Shown: positions 16,755 to 24,504, counted from the stretch's first letter. The stretch is DNA of 28,902 nucleotides from JAFGOM01 sp964428385 (GCA_964428385.1 CAYRYR010000026.1:1-28902); one strand, 5' to 3'. Numbers and translations: made by a program. Notes: generated from the sequence alone by a model not told the origin.

Positions 16755-17951
16755 TTAAGGTACCCCATACAACCCGATATGTATATCTTCATATTTTAGT
16801 GCTTCACGGATCATCTCTTCCTGAATCGAGCTCTGGGCTGTTGCCAGTATGACCGGTTTATGCTTCTCAGATCTCGTTTTAATCCATGCAATAAAGGTAT
16901 TCCAGTCAAAGCAGGGTGCCATATCATCGACTACCAGTCCGGATCCCCGGGTATTGACTGACTGAATGACCGATGCATTATTCCCAAACAGTATCTGTAA
17001 TTCTGCGGGTATACTGCCAAGATATCCCACATCTATGACATCCTGCCCAAGACCAGTCATCACCCCACCCCCCACCTGGCCAGGGATCAGTTGTATATAT
17101 GCTGCAGTCTGGTTATCCACTATTAGATCACACATGGTCGGGCGTCCGGAATCCCCATCTTCTGGAACAAAACAAAACCCGTATCTTTTGCAGAATGTGT
17201 CATGATCCTGAATCGCAACATACAGGGGAGCATAATGATCAGAAGATGGTAAATAACCAATGGTTACATGTGGAGGAATGAGCGGTAGGACTGGTTTTGT
17301 ACCAGACAACAGATCTTTTCCTGCAAGAGCAACAGATGAGTTGATAAAGGATTTTTTAGATGGATGACAATATTTTATTTCATCAGCCAGACACGAAAAA
17401 CGTGTAATGTCAGGTATTGTTGCATCCCCCGTGAAAATTAAATTTTGAAAAGAATGCTTCTCAACATCTGTTGGCTGAAGAGAAAGACCTGCAGACAGTA
17501 TCGGCTGGGTTCCAAATACCCAGCCTGCAGTTAAATTTACTGCGAGGGAAGGATCTTCTTCTATCCGCTCCATTCCTGCCGTTGTCAGTGCAGAAAGCAG
17601 AGCAGCGATGGTGGGATATTCTGCAATGAATTCATTTCGCATGACCAGAACACAACAAGCCGTATTCTTCCATTCCCCTGGCGGGGGGAGAACGGATCCA
17701 TCGGCAATCTTCTTTCCTATCCCTCCTAACTCAGCAGTAGAAACCACCGGTTCCCAGATAAAAAACCCATCAATCTGACTTGTATTCAAAAGTTGGGGCA
17801 TGATACCTGCAGATGCATACACGAGTAAGACAGTTGGTTCCCCTGCAAAATCCGTTTTATCCTGGCCAGGTAAAATTGTGAAGAGTGCAATAATGAAAAG
17901 AAACAGAGTTCCACATAAAAAAAGAGCATAGCGAAAAAGACTACCTCCCAT
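16755..17951 (-). CDS. ABC substrate-binding protein with swapped lobes (apparent circular permutant)
   Basis: A 398-residue exported protein, first gene of the ABC operon. Residues 5-27 form one hydrophobic segment (signal or anchor). Residues about 39-205 match the second, C-terminal half of SsuA/TauA/NMT1-type binding proteins: SQIDGFFIWEPVVSTAELGG, then EWKNTACCVLVMRNEF and the helix-rich tail. Residues about 228-396 match the first, N-terminal half: VTIGYLPSSDHYAPLYVA, then IDVGYLGSIPAELQ, RGSGLVV and AQSSIQEEMIREALKYEDI. In ordinary family members the order is the reverse. Only about 130 bp separate this gene from the next upstream, so no missing lobe is hidden there. Total length equals one complete binding protein, so it may still fold as a normal two-lobe receptor. 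The ligand is unknown. No strong ribosome site precedes the ATG. Confidence 0.82.
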   Translation of the reverse strand: MGGSLFRYALFLCGTLFLFIIALFTILPGQDKTDFAGEPTVLLVYASAGIMPQLLNTSQIDGFFIWEPVVSTAELGGIGKKIADGSVLPPPGEWKNTACCVLVMRNEFIAEYPTIAALLSALTTAGMERIEEDPSLAVNLTAGWVFGTQPILSAGLSLQPTDVEKHSFQNLIFTGDATIPDITRFSCLADEIKYCHPSKKSFINSSVALAGKDLLSGTKPVLPLIPPHVTIGYLPSSDHYAPLYVAIQDHDTFCKRYGFCFVPEDGDSGRPTMCDLIVDNQTAAYIQLIPGQVGGGVMTGLGQDVIDVGYLGSIPAELQILFGNNASVIQSVNTRGSGLVVDDMAPCFDWNTFIAWIKTRSEKHKPVILATAQSSIQEEMIREALKYEDIHIGLYGVP

Positions 17952-18079
17952 ATGTAGAATTTATCTGTAATACAGAAAAACCTGATGGATATTCTGGTAT
18001 TTTCTATTCTCTGGTATTAGCAGTATATCTTCTCCTATAGAGAATGACCCGTCATAACCCATCATCCAGGTAATGATTC

Positions 18080-18982
18080 TCACAGAATGTCAGCAACACT
18101 CCCATTGCCAGTTTTTAATGTAATATTCAAAGATCTTTCTTTTGTGATAGTATCTGGGGTAGCACAGACACTGATAGTCGAACCCTTCAGGATATATCTG
18201 ACCCTATCTCCAACCTGATTTTGCGGAACACTATCAAGCAAAATAGTATAAAGCCGGGTGATAGCATTGGGATCGCCAACCCCGATTTGAATATTCTGAA
18301 TGCCGGTTGCTCCATTGGCATGAACTGTTGCGTTCCCGGCCGCCGGAACACGGTATGAACGGGGAGTCACATCCCTGATAAGGAAGGGAAGGGCAGTTGC
18401 GTTCTGGCCAACAGGAACATCTACCTGCCAGGATAGTACAAACCCATCCGGCCTGATTCGTGACATTGGTATTGGCCCCTCCATAGTAAGATTATAATCC
18501 CCGGTCCGGTTCACTTCAAAAGCGAGGTTAATTCCAGGAGCAGACAGAGCAAAATCCGCGATTCCGGGACCTGCAGCGATGTGATGCATAAACCGCTTTT
18601 GTACTGCATCACTTCCTGCCATCGCTGTCTCAAAGGTTCCCGAATCAACCAGTTGTTCCATCTGTCCAAAGAGTGCCGGATCGACCGGAGCATACAATTC
18701 CAGGTAACTCCCATCGGAAAACGCGATTAAGGCATTATGGGAGAAGCCACCAGGGTGTACTCCACCAGGAACGACCGTAAATCCAGCATTTTGATAGTGT
18801 TCTATGGATGTATTTAGGTCATAGACAACAATTACGACATGATCAATAAACCATTCATTTCCGGTCAAATCAGAAGGATTCTGATTACCGAAAGATGAAA
18901 CACTTCCAGAACTTAAGGCAATGGTTACCTGAATTAGAAGAATTCCCAGAAAAAATAAGAAATACACTGATAGACATCTCAT
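18080..18982 (-). CDS. Exported glyoxalase-fold (VOC family) protein
   Basis: A 300-residue protein with a signal peptide (about residues 1-25) followed by a Glyoxalase_3-like VOC domain. The start of the domain reads EWFIDHVVIVVYDLNTSIEHY, with His48 in the usual first metal-ligand position. GFSHNALIAFSDGSYLELYA (79-98) is the next strand pair, with His82 and Glu95 as candidate ligands. The remaining part (about 150-290) is compatible with a second paired module. VOC proteins bind divalent metals and catalyse varied reactions on small molecules; this group has no assigned reaction. Export is unusual for them. A GGTATATC box 27 bp upstream and the lack of a ribosome site suggest a leaderless message. 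It is downstream of nothing obvious and is separated from the ABC operon by 128 bp. Confidence 0.78.
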   Translation of the reverse strand: MRCLSVYFLFFLGILLIQVTIALSSGSVSSFGNQNPSDLTGNEWFIDHVVIVVYDLNTSIEHYQNAGFTVVPGGVHPGGFSHNALIAFSDGSYLELYAPVDPALFGQMEQLVDSGTFETAMAGSDAVQKRFMHHIAAGPGIADFALSAPGINLAFEVNRTGDYNLTMEGPIPMSRIRPDGFVLSWQVDVPVGQNATALPFLIRDVTPRSYRVPAAGNATVHANGATGIQNIQIGVGDPNAITRLYTILLDSVPQNQVGDRVRYILKGSTISVCATPDTITKERSLNITLKTGNGSVADIL

Positions 18983-19005
18983 AGCATTGGATTGTCTAAC
19001 TGGGT

Positions 19006-19013
19006 GATATACC
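19006..19013 (-). promoter_or_regulatory. Putative TATA box of the VOC gene
   Basis: Leftward GGTATATC is centred about 27 bp before the ATG at 18982. The spacing fits an archaeal TATA box serving a leaderless transcript, and no ribosome site is seen before the start. Confidence 0.45.
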
Positions 19014-19141
19014 TAACGAACGGTTCCTGCAACTACCTCATAAATAAACTGATTCGGGGGAATTTATTCTCATATGACCTACTAACAACTCAGCATCATA
19101 TATACCACCTGCTTACTATAACAACAAAGGAATATCGTTCA

Positions 19142-19267
19142 ATTATAGTGCCCTGCATAACGTATTGGAATAATCGCAGTAAAACGGAGGTTATTCCAAG
19201 GCGTGCACGCCAATCGCACTACATAGGTTAAGGTAAACTTTCCAGAAAGTTTTGCCATTAACTATAT
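19142..19267. repeat. 126-bp structured repeat, copy 2
   Basis: Identical over all 126 bp to 13046-13171 and in the same orientation, 6096 bp away. The sequence just outside each end differs between copies, which defines the boundaries. Both copies begin and end in TA-rich sequence (TTATAGTG at the left, AACTATAT at the right). This is consistent with a TA target, though a duplication cannot be proved from two copies. This copy is fully intergenic. Confidence 0.85.
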
Positions 19268-19313
19268 AACTGAAATTCTAATTTGTTTTGTTTGATGGAA
19301 TTTTAATTTTAGG

Positions 19314-19433
19314 ATGGTACGTGATATATTCGCAATACAAGAATATATCCAAAAAGTCATGTTCGAAACTGATGGCATTACAGATAATACAAATAATAAC
19401 ACCGGTGAATATGATGATGTATCTACTATCTGA
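19314..19433 (+). CDS. Possible 39-residue acidic small protein
   Basis: A short frame starting MVRDIFAIQEYIQKVMFE and ending in an Asn/Asp-rich tail. AGG directly precedes the ATG, which is too close for a good ribosome site. No family is recognised. It may be chance or the remnant of a larger gene next to repeat copy 2. Confidence 0.15.
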   Translation: MVRDIFAIQEYIQKVMFETDGITDNTNNNTGEYDDVSTI

Positions 19434-19540
19434 TACGTAATCTATAGAGAAAAAATATGTAACGGCTGCTGATCAGCAACATTGTAAAGATTATACGAAC
19501 GTTACAGTATTCGACATATATCCAGATGAAAAAGAGGCAT

Positions 19541-19570
19541 AATGGAAAATGACTAAAACGTTTTTCCATT
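19541..19570 (-). terminator. Hairpin downstream of mntP
   Basis: AATGGAAAA and TTTTCCATT form a perfect 9-bp stem around a 12-nt loop, about 20 bp past the mntP stop codon. Its position suggests a 3' end signal for the leftward mntP message. Archaeal termination usually depends on U-runs rather than hairpins, so the role is inferred from position only. Confidence 0.4.
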
Positions 19571-19591
19571 GCAATCCAGGAATAACTACAA

Positions 19592-20161
19592 TTATCCACT
19601 CCAGAGTGTGTGATCGAGAAGAATCTTCAGACCAATTGCAATGAGAATCGTGCCGCCGAGGATATCCACCTTCTTCCCAAGGATATGACCGGCTTTCCCC
19701 CCGAAATAGACTCCGATAACAGAGATTAGAGCGGCAACCAATCCTATTATTACTGCTGGCAGGAGAGGATTTACCTGAAGAAATGCAAAACCAATCCCAA
19801 CTGCTAATGCATCAATACTTGTCGCAATAGCGAGTATAACGACGGGGATGAGATGAAGGACATCAGGAGGGTTTTCATCTTTTTCATCCTTCACACCCTC
19901 AATGAGCATTTTTGCTCCGATAATACCAAGTAATCCTGATGCTATCCAGTGATCATAGGCAGATATAAATTCTGCAAATCCGTTTCCAAGAAGCCAGCCG
20001 AGTATAGTCATTCCACATTGAAATCCGCCAAAAAAAGTCGCGAGAGTGATAGCTGTTGTGAATCGTGCTGTACGTTGGTTTGCCCCTGCTGCAAATGATA
20101 CTGCCATGCAGTCCATTGCCAGACCAAGCCCAATCAACACTGAAGTAATGAGTATATCCAT
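19592..20161 (-). CDS. mntP: MntP-type manganese efflux pump
   Basis: A 189-residue membrane protein with six hydrophobic segments, the length and layout of MntP (YebN). The two internally related halves carry the family's acidic membrane residues: GLGLAMDCMAVSFAAG with Asp17, and ATSIDALAVGIGFAF with Asp117. A cytoplasmic charged loop at about 90-100 separates the halves. MntP exports Mn2+ and protects against manganese overload. In bacteria it is often under MntR or a manganese riboswitch. I see no yybP-ykoY-like riboswitch here, but a perfect 8-bp inverted repeat sits directly upstream of the start. It diverges from a cation-transporting P-type ATPase. Confidence 0.93.
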   Translation of the reverse strand: MDILITSVLIGLGLAMDCMAVSFAAGANQRTARFTTAITLATFFGGFQCGMTILGWLLGNGFAEFISAYDHWIASGLLGIIGAKMLIEGVKDEKDENPPDVLHLIPVVILAIATSIDALAVGIGFAFLQVNPLLPAVIIGLVAALISVIGVYFGGKAGHILGKKVDILGGTILIAIGLKILLDHTLWSG

Positions 20162-20539
20162 GATTAATTATTCCATTGATAATTAACTTTACATTTGAAG
20201 AGGAATTTCATCATTTAAGGTAATAAAGGAGAAGGAACATCTTTGGATATCCAGCATAGATAAGTGAAGCAGGGCATATATACAATGATCCTCTCTCCCT
20301 CATCCTTTTATCCGGAGCACTGATTCTTGCGTCGTGGATTGTGCCAAAGAAAAGACATATGGTCTTTACGGTTATACTATATTTTTATCTTCATCAGCTT
20401 TGTACTATATAAATAAACAGAATGTTTAAGCCTTTTTAGAATTATGATTTCCCTTACATAGCATCTCCTTACTGCTCGTAAAGAATACCTTCTATCGAAC
20501 ACCTTATCTTATCATAATGCTAAATGTTTTAATTTACGT
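20162..20539. other. Divergent control region mntP / P-type ATPase
   Basis: An AT-rich spacer with the inverted repeat at the mntP start and several TATA-like stretches (for example TATATTTTTATC near 20377 and TATATAAATAAAC near 20405). I could not assign a single convincing promoter for the rightward genes. No gene larger than the microprotein at 20540 is present. Confidence 0.4.
20164..20186. promoter_or_regulatory. Perfect inverted repeat at the mntP start (candidate operator)
   Basis: TTAATTAT and ATAATTAA are exact reverse complements separated by 7 bp. The right arm lies where the TATA box of a leaderless mntP message would be, about 20-25 bp upstream of the ATG at 20161; the left arm almost touches the start codon. 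A repressor bound here would block transcription. A manganese-responsive MntR/DtxR-type regulator is the obvious candidate but is not encoded in the window. Confidence 0.45.
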
Positions 20540-20665
20540 ATGAAATGCAACGTATGCAAAGGTGGCTATACAACCCCGGGTACATGCACAAAGAGAGATA
20601 ACATGAACATGATTGGTGATTTACTGTGTTCCTTTGAGAGAGGATCCCATAATGCCGACCCTTGA
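20540..20665 (+). CDS. Cys-rich 41-residue microprotein before the P-type ATPase
   Basis: A small frame reading MKCNVCKGGYTTPGTCTKRD, then NMNMIGDLLC and a short tail. Four cysteines (3, 6, 16, 30) with a leading CxxC resemble a small zinc-binding knuckle. Its stop codon lies 14 bp inside the ATPase coding sequence, so its translation could be coupled to the ATPase. No clear ribosome site precedes it, as for several leaderless genes in the window. It belongs to no family I can name; a metal-sensing leader peptide or a free-standing microprotein are both possible. Confidence 0.45.
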   Translation: MKCNVCKGGYTTPGTCTKRDNMNMIGDLLCSFERGSHNADP

Positions 20666-23204
20666 GATCGACTCTGTTAAAGGTCTTTCAACAGACGAAG
20701 CTGCTGAAAAGTTAAGGACTGAGGGATATAATGAACTTCCCGGGTCAAAGAAACACGGCATTTTCAACATAATCGGTGAAGTTATCAGAGAACCGATGTT
20801 TATTCTGCTGGTCGCAAGTGGTCTTATCTATTTTATCCTCGGTGATGTTACCGAGGGTATCATGCTGATGAGTTTTGTGTTTGTCATCATTGGCATCACG
20901 GTGTACCAGGAGCAGAAGACCGAAAAAGCATTAGAATCGCTGCGAAATCTCTCCAGTCCCCGGGCGCTGGTTATCAGGGACAGTGAACAGAAACGGATTG
21001 CCGGCAGGGAAGTAGTAACCGGTGATATGCTTATCCTTGTTGAAGGAGACCGGGTACCGGCTGATGGTATCCTCCTCTCCTCCAACAATGTTTCTGTTGA
21101 TGAGTCACTCCTGACCGGAGAATCGGTACCGGTCAGAAAAATTCCGTGGACAAAAGGAGCAGAGACAAAGAGGCCGGGCGGTGATGACCAGCCTTTTATC
21201 TATTCAGGAACTATGGTCGTGCAGGGCCAGGGTCTGGCAGAGGTCAGATCTACAGGTGCCAAAACCGAAATGGGCAAAATTGGCACGATCCTACAGACGG
21301 TGGAACGGGAAGATACCAGGCTCAAAGGTGAGATATCACGGATTGTCAGGTCAATCGCCATCGTTGGCATCTTCCTATGCGGTATCATCATAGTCGTGTA
21401 TGGCATTAGTCAGGATAACTGGACATCCGGGCTCCTTGCGGGAATAACCCTTGCGATGGCAATTCTACCTGAAGAGTTCCCGGTAGTGCTGACAATATTC
21501 CTTGCCCTTGGTGCATGGAGAATATCCTTAAAACATGTACTGACCCGTCAGGTGCCTGCGATAGAGACCCTTGGTTCGGCAACGGTGCTGTGTGTGGACA
21601 AGACCGGAACGCTTACCGAGAACCGGATGACAGTCCATACCTTTTTTGCCGGCGGGCAGATGTGTGAACACGATGCCACGGGAAATAATTCAGTACTTGA
21701 TATCTATCACGAATTGGCCGAATTTGCTATTCTTGCATGTAAAAAGGATCCATTTGATCCCATGGAAAAAGCATTGATCCAGTTATCAAAAGGGAATTTT
21801 GGAAAAACCGAACATATCCATACCGGATGGGATCTTATCGTTGAATATCCACTTTCCCCTGACCTTCTTGCAATGTCAAACGTGTGGCAATCTCCTGAGG
21901 GTAATGACTATATTATCGCTTCAAAAGGGGCTCCTGAGGCAATTATCGATCTATGCCATCTTAATGAGGAGAAACAGCAGGCACTTGCTGAAAATATCAA
22001 TACAATGGCAGCACAGGGGCTTCGTGTTCTGGGCGTAGCAAAAGCCTCATTTATGTTACCAAAACTACCTGAAGAGCAGCATGATTTTACATTTACGTTC
22101 CTGGGACTAGTCGGATTTGCTGATCCGGTCCGTCCACAGGTAGCAGATGCTGTACGGGAATGCCATACCGCAGGCATCCGGGTAATTATGATAACAGGTG
22201 ATTACCCCCTCACTGCCCAAAATATCGGGCGACAGATTGGTCTTGACCACACTGACCAATATATCACCGGCTCTGAACTTGAAACAATGAGTGAGGATGA
22301 ACTCAGAACAAGGATCAGTACTACAACCCTCTTTGCAAGAGCAGTTCCTGAGCAGAAACTGCGAATAATCAATGCCCTCAAAGCCAATGGTGAAGTTGTT
22401 GCCATGACCGGTGACGGGGTGAACGATGCGCCGGCTTTAAAATTCGCAGATATCGGCATTGCTATGGGAGGGAGGGGAACTGATGTCGCCCGTGAATCGT
22501 CCTCTCTCGTTCTCTTGGATGACAACTTCACGTCCATAGTCTCTGCAGTACGGCTGGGACGGAGAATTTACGATAACCTGAAAAAAGCGATGGCATATAT
22601 CTTCTCCATCCATGTCCCTATCGCCGGGATGTCACTTATTCCCGTACTATTCAATATGCCGCTGGTTCTGCTACCGGTGCATATTGTCTTTCTCGAACTG
22701 ATTATTGATCCCGCCTGTTCTATCGTATTTGAATCAGAAAAAGAAGAGAAGAATGTGATGAACCGTCCGCCCCGGCATAAAGAGGAAAGCCTTTTCACAA
22801 AAAAGACCCTCGCACTCAGTCTCCTTCAGGGATTTGTAGTATTAGCTGTGGTCTTAATCATGTACGTGAATGCTCTGAACAGAGGCTTTAGCGATGCAGA
22901 GGTGAGAACCCTGACGTTCACAACCATTGTTATTGCAAATCTCTGCCTGATTCTGACAAATCGATCATGGTCTGAAACCATCATAAGAACATTGCGTACA
23001 CCAAACAGGGCAATGGCCTTTGTGTTTGCAGGAACGATATTCAGCCTAATTCTTGTCCTCTCCATCCCAGCACTTCAGGATCTCTTCAGGTTTGGATCAG
23101 TACCATTCGTTGATATCATTACATGTATACTGGCTGGTATCATGAGTGTCATCTGGTTTGAATGTTACAAGTACTGGAACACACGATCAGTGGTGGAGAG
23201 ATGA
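20652..23204 (+). CDS. P2-type cation-transporting ATPase
   Basis: An 850-residue P-type ATPase. Order: N-terminal cation-ATPase domain (KGLSTDEAAEKL), two membrane helices, actuator domain with TGES (155-158), helices M3-M4, phosphorylation motif DKTGTLTEN (Asp316), nucleotide-binding KGAPE, hinge TGDGVNDAP, and a C-terminal set of about six helices. The M4 ion motif is ILPEEFPVV (about 271-279) in place of the IPEGLP of classical Ca2+ pumps, and M6 carries LELIIDPACS. This puts it in the P2 branch, but in a divergent subgroup whose ion is not settled; Ca2+ or Mn2+ are the best guesses given mntP next door. I chose the ATG at 20652, with GAGAGG upstream, over a TTG 13 codons earlier. A strong hairpin follows the stop. 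Confidence 0.9.
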   Translation: MPTLEIDSVKGLSTDEAAEKLRTEGYNELPGSKKHGIFNIIGEVIREPMFILLVASGLIYFILGDVTEGIMLMSFVFVIIGITVYQEQKTEKALESLRNLSSPRALVIRDSEQKRIAGREVVTGDMLILVEGDRVPADGILLSSNNVSVDESLLTGESVPVRKIPWTKGAETKRPGGDDQPFIYSGTMVVQGQGLAEVRSTGAKTEMGKIGTILQTVEREDTRLKGEISRIVRSIAIVGIFLCGIIIVVYGISQDNWTSGLLAGITLAMAILPEEFPVVLTIFLALGAWRISLKHVLTRQVPAIETLGSATVLCVDKTGTLTENRMTVHTFFAGGQMCEHDATGNNSVLDIYHELAEFAILACKKDPFDPMEKALIQLSKGNFGKTEHIHTGWDLIVEYPLSPDLLAMSNVWQSPEGNDYIIASKGAPEAIIDLCHLNEEKQQALAENINTMAAQGLRVLGVAKASFMLPKLPEEQHDFTFTFLGLVGFADPVRPQVADAVRECHTAGIRVIMITGDYPLTAQNIGRQIGLDHTDQYITGSELETMSEDELRTRISTTTLFARAVPEQKLRIINALKANGEVVAMTGDGVNDAPALKFADIGIAMGGRGTDVARESSSLVLLDDNFTSIVSAVRLGRRIYDNLKKAMAYIFSIHVPIAGMSLIPVLFNMPLVLLPVHIVFLELIIDPACSIVFESEKEEKNVMNRPPRHKEESLFTKKTLALSLLQGFVVLAVVLIMYVNALNRGFSDAEVRTLTFTTIVIANLCLILTNRSWSETIIRTLRTPNRAMAFVFAGTIFSLILVLSIPALQDLFRFGSVPFVDIITCILAGIMSVIWFECYKYWNTRSVVER

Positions 23205-23224
23205 AGATCATTGAGGGAAAAAAA

Positions 23225-23254
23225 CCTGGGCCTTAGTAAATTACTCAGCCCAGG
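23225..23254 (+). terminator. Strong hairpin after the P-type ATPase
   Basis: CCTGGGC and GCCCAGG pair perfectly, and inside them AGTAA pairs with TTACT around a single A. The result is a long two-step hairpin starting 21 bp after the ATPase stop. It lies between convergent genes and probably marks the 3' end of the ATPase message or stabilises it. Confidence 0.55.
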
Positions 23255-23394
23255 GACGCAATATGATATATCAACAGTTTTGGTCAGGAAAATGATAATT
23301 ATACGAAAGGGAACTATCTAACACCTGATGACGGTCTTGATACCATGGTAAACAGGATTCAAAAGAGAAACGAGCCATGATTAAATCGCAGAAA

Positions 23395-23751
23395 TCACCG
23401 GAGTTTTTCCCGGACCACCATGGTCAGGTGCTCAATCTCATCAAACCGAGGATCTTCCATCCCGGATTTCGGTATTCCGCATTCGGTTGCAATCAGGTGA
23501 ATGTCAGGCTCATACCCCTGTTCCTGCACCTTTTTTTTCCCGCAACAGTCAGTACATCCGTCAACGACAACAATTTGCTCTGCATAGGTGAGTGCATCTA
23601 ATAGCCGCTCCGGATCACTCCGGGCAGAAAGACAGAGTTCTATCAGACCCGGGCATCGCCGGATGAGCATCTCTCCTGTCTTCGCGGTGAGTTTACCGGT
23701 ATTTGATATCCCGGAACAGGTGATCAAGGTTATATCTGAATCGTCATGCAT
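23395..23751 (-). CDS. DGC-domain putative zinc-binding protein
   Basis: A 118-residue small cytoplasmic protein of the DGC family (PF08859), named after the conserved motif seen here as VVVDGCTDCCGKKK (62-74). Further cysteines at 12, 33, 40 and 91 could join in metal or redox chemistry. The family is predicted to bind zinc but has no established reaction. It starts 15 bp after the stop of a broken second DGC gene and closes the leftward arsenic/redox island. The intact state of this copy beside a decayed sister suggests it is the functional one. Confidence 0.85.
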   Translation of the reverse strand: MHDDSDITLITCSGISNTGKLTAKTGEMLIRRCPGLIELCLSARSDPERLLDALTYAEQIVVVDGCTDCCGKKKVQEQGYEPDIHLIATECGIPKSGMEDPRFDEIEHLTMVVREKLR

Positions 23752-23766
23752 AATTAAAAGGTTAGA

Positions 23767-24186
23767 TCAGCAGTATCTTTCACCACAACCACAGCTGCCT
23801 GAGTATTTCTTCTTTTCAGAGCCAGACTCATCCCGTTTCCCTTCCCCTTTCCATGCAGCAAATACAATAGTTTCCACCTGATCCAAACTGAACGACCGGT
23901 CACTACTCTTCTTTTCAATACCCATATCCGTAACCATCAGGTGCTGATGGACCGGAACTCCGGCCAGCTCTACGATCTTTCTGGTTCAATTCATCCCGCA
24001 CCCATCTATTGCCACAACTTCGTCCACTTCCTTCGCCCGCCCGGCAAGAGATTCCGAACCCGGTGACAAAAGCGGTGCAGACAAAGGCACAATACCCCCC
24101 GAAAGAGAGCTGGATGGCTGCCTGGTTTGAGATCTGGCCGGTGTTTGCCTGTCCTATACAGGGAAAAATCACCCTGCTTTTTTCAT
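23767..24186 (-). pseudogene. Broken DGC-domain protein gene
   Basis: Reading leftward, fragments in different frames join into one DGC protein. The first, from about 24172, reads IFPCIGQANTGQISNQAAIQ and FVCTAFVTGFGIS. A frame change near 24046 leads to AKEVDEVVAIDGCGMN. An in-frame TGA at 23986-23988 stands exactly where the family has Cys. The frame then continues with TRKIVELAGVPVHQHLMVTD and ends at a Cys-rich tail (SCGCGERYC) with a TGA at 23767. The natural ATG at 24186 is also out of frame with the rest. Three lesions make a pseudogene far likelier than recoding. It would have been a second zinc-binding DGC protein, next to the intact one. Confidence 0.75.
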
Positions 24187-24228
24187 TACTACCGCAGGAA
24201 CACGGAGTCTACCCTGCCATCAGGCTCT

Positions 24229-24459
24229 CTACTTAAGAATCTCAACGATCTCATTCACGGTCGGAACTCTTCCGGCGATTTGCTCTTCTCCATCCACAAA
24301 CAACGCCGGAGTCATCAGAACTCCACGGGTAATGATCTCGTTCAGATCCTCAATTTTTATAACTTCTACCTGAATTCCTGATTTCTTAACCGCTTCATTC
24401 ACGTTGTCATACATCCGTTTGCATTTCGTGCAGCCGGTTCCCATTATTTCTACCTTCAT
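24229..24459 (-). CDS. Small thioredoxin-fold redox protein (CxxC)
   Basis: A 76-residue protein of the 'redox-active disulfide protein 2' type (TIGR00412-like). MKVEIMGTGCTKCKRM holds the active CxxC (Cys10, Cys13), and TPALFVDGEEQIAGRVP has the cis-proline before strand 3. Such mini-thioredoxins are common in methanogens and often sit beside arsenic or permease genes. They probably hand electrons to metal(loid) or thiol targets in the cytoplasm. Two ATGs are adjacent; the second (24459) has GGTGA at better spacing and matches the usual family start. It lies between a broken thioredoxin-like gene and a broken DGC gene and appears intact. Confidence 0.88.
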   Translation of the reverse strand: MKVEIMGTGCTKCKRMYDNVNEAVKKSGIQVEVIKIEDLNEIITRGVLMTPALFVDGEEQIAGRVPTVNEIVEILK

Positions 24460-24504
24460 CATTTCACCAAAATTTGAACTTTTCTAAATATATTTGACTT
24501 GCAT

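Larger units (their letters stand above)
18983..19591. other. Intergenic region with repeat copy 2
   Basis: This 609-bp spacer lies between the VOC gene start and the mntP stop. It contains the VOC promoter, repeat copy 2 (19142-19267), a 39-codon frame (19314-19433) and a 9-bp hairpin (19541-19570), each listed separately. Further inverted repeats occur near 19455-19505, including the palindrome GCTGATCAGC. No larger gene is present. Confidence 0.5.

Noticed and set aside
20162..20539. A yybP-ykoY manganese riboswitch upstream of mntP
   Set aside because: I could not find the characteristic paired elements; the inverted repeat at the start explains control more simply.
20613..20651. TTG start giving a 863-residue P-type ATPase
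   Set aside because: ATG at 20652 has GAGAGG at good spacing, and the extra 13 residues overlap the microprotein frame without family similarity.
23986..23988. In-frame TGA as selenocysteine
   Set aside because: The same gene has at least one other frame lesion and an out-of-frame start, so decay is more likely; kept as a finding to test.
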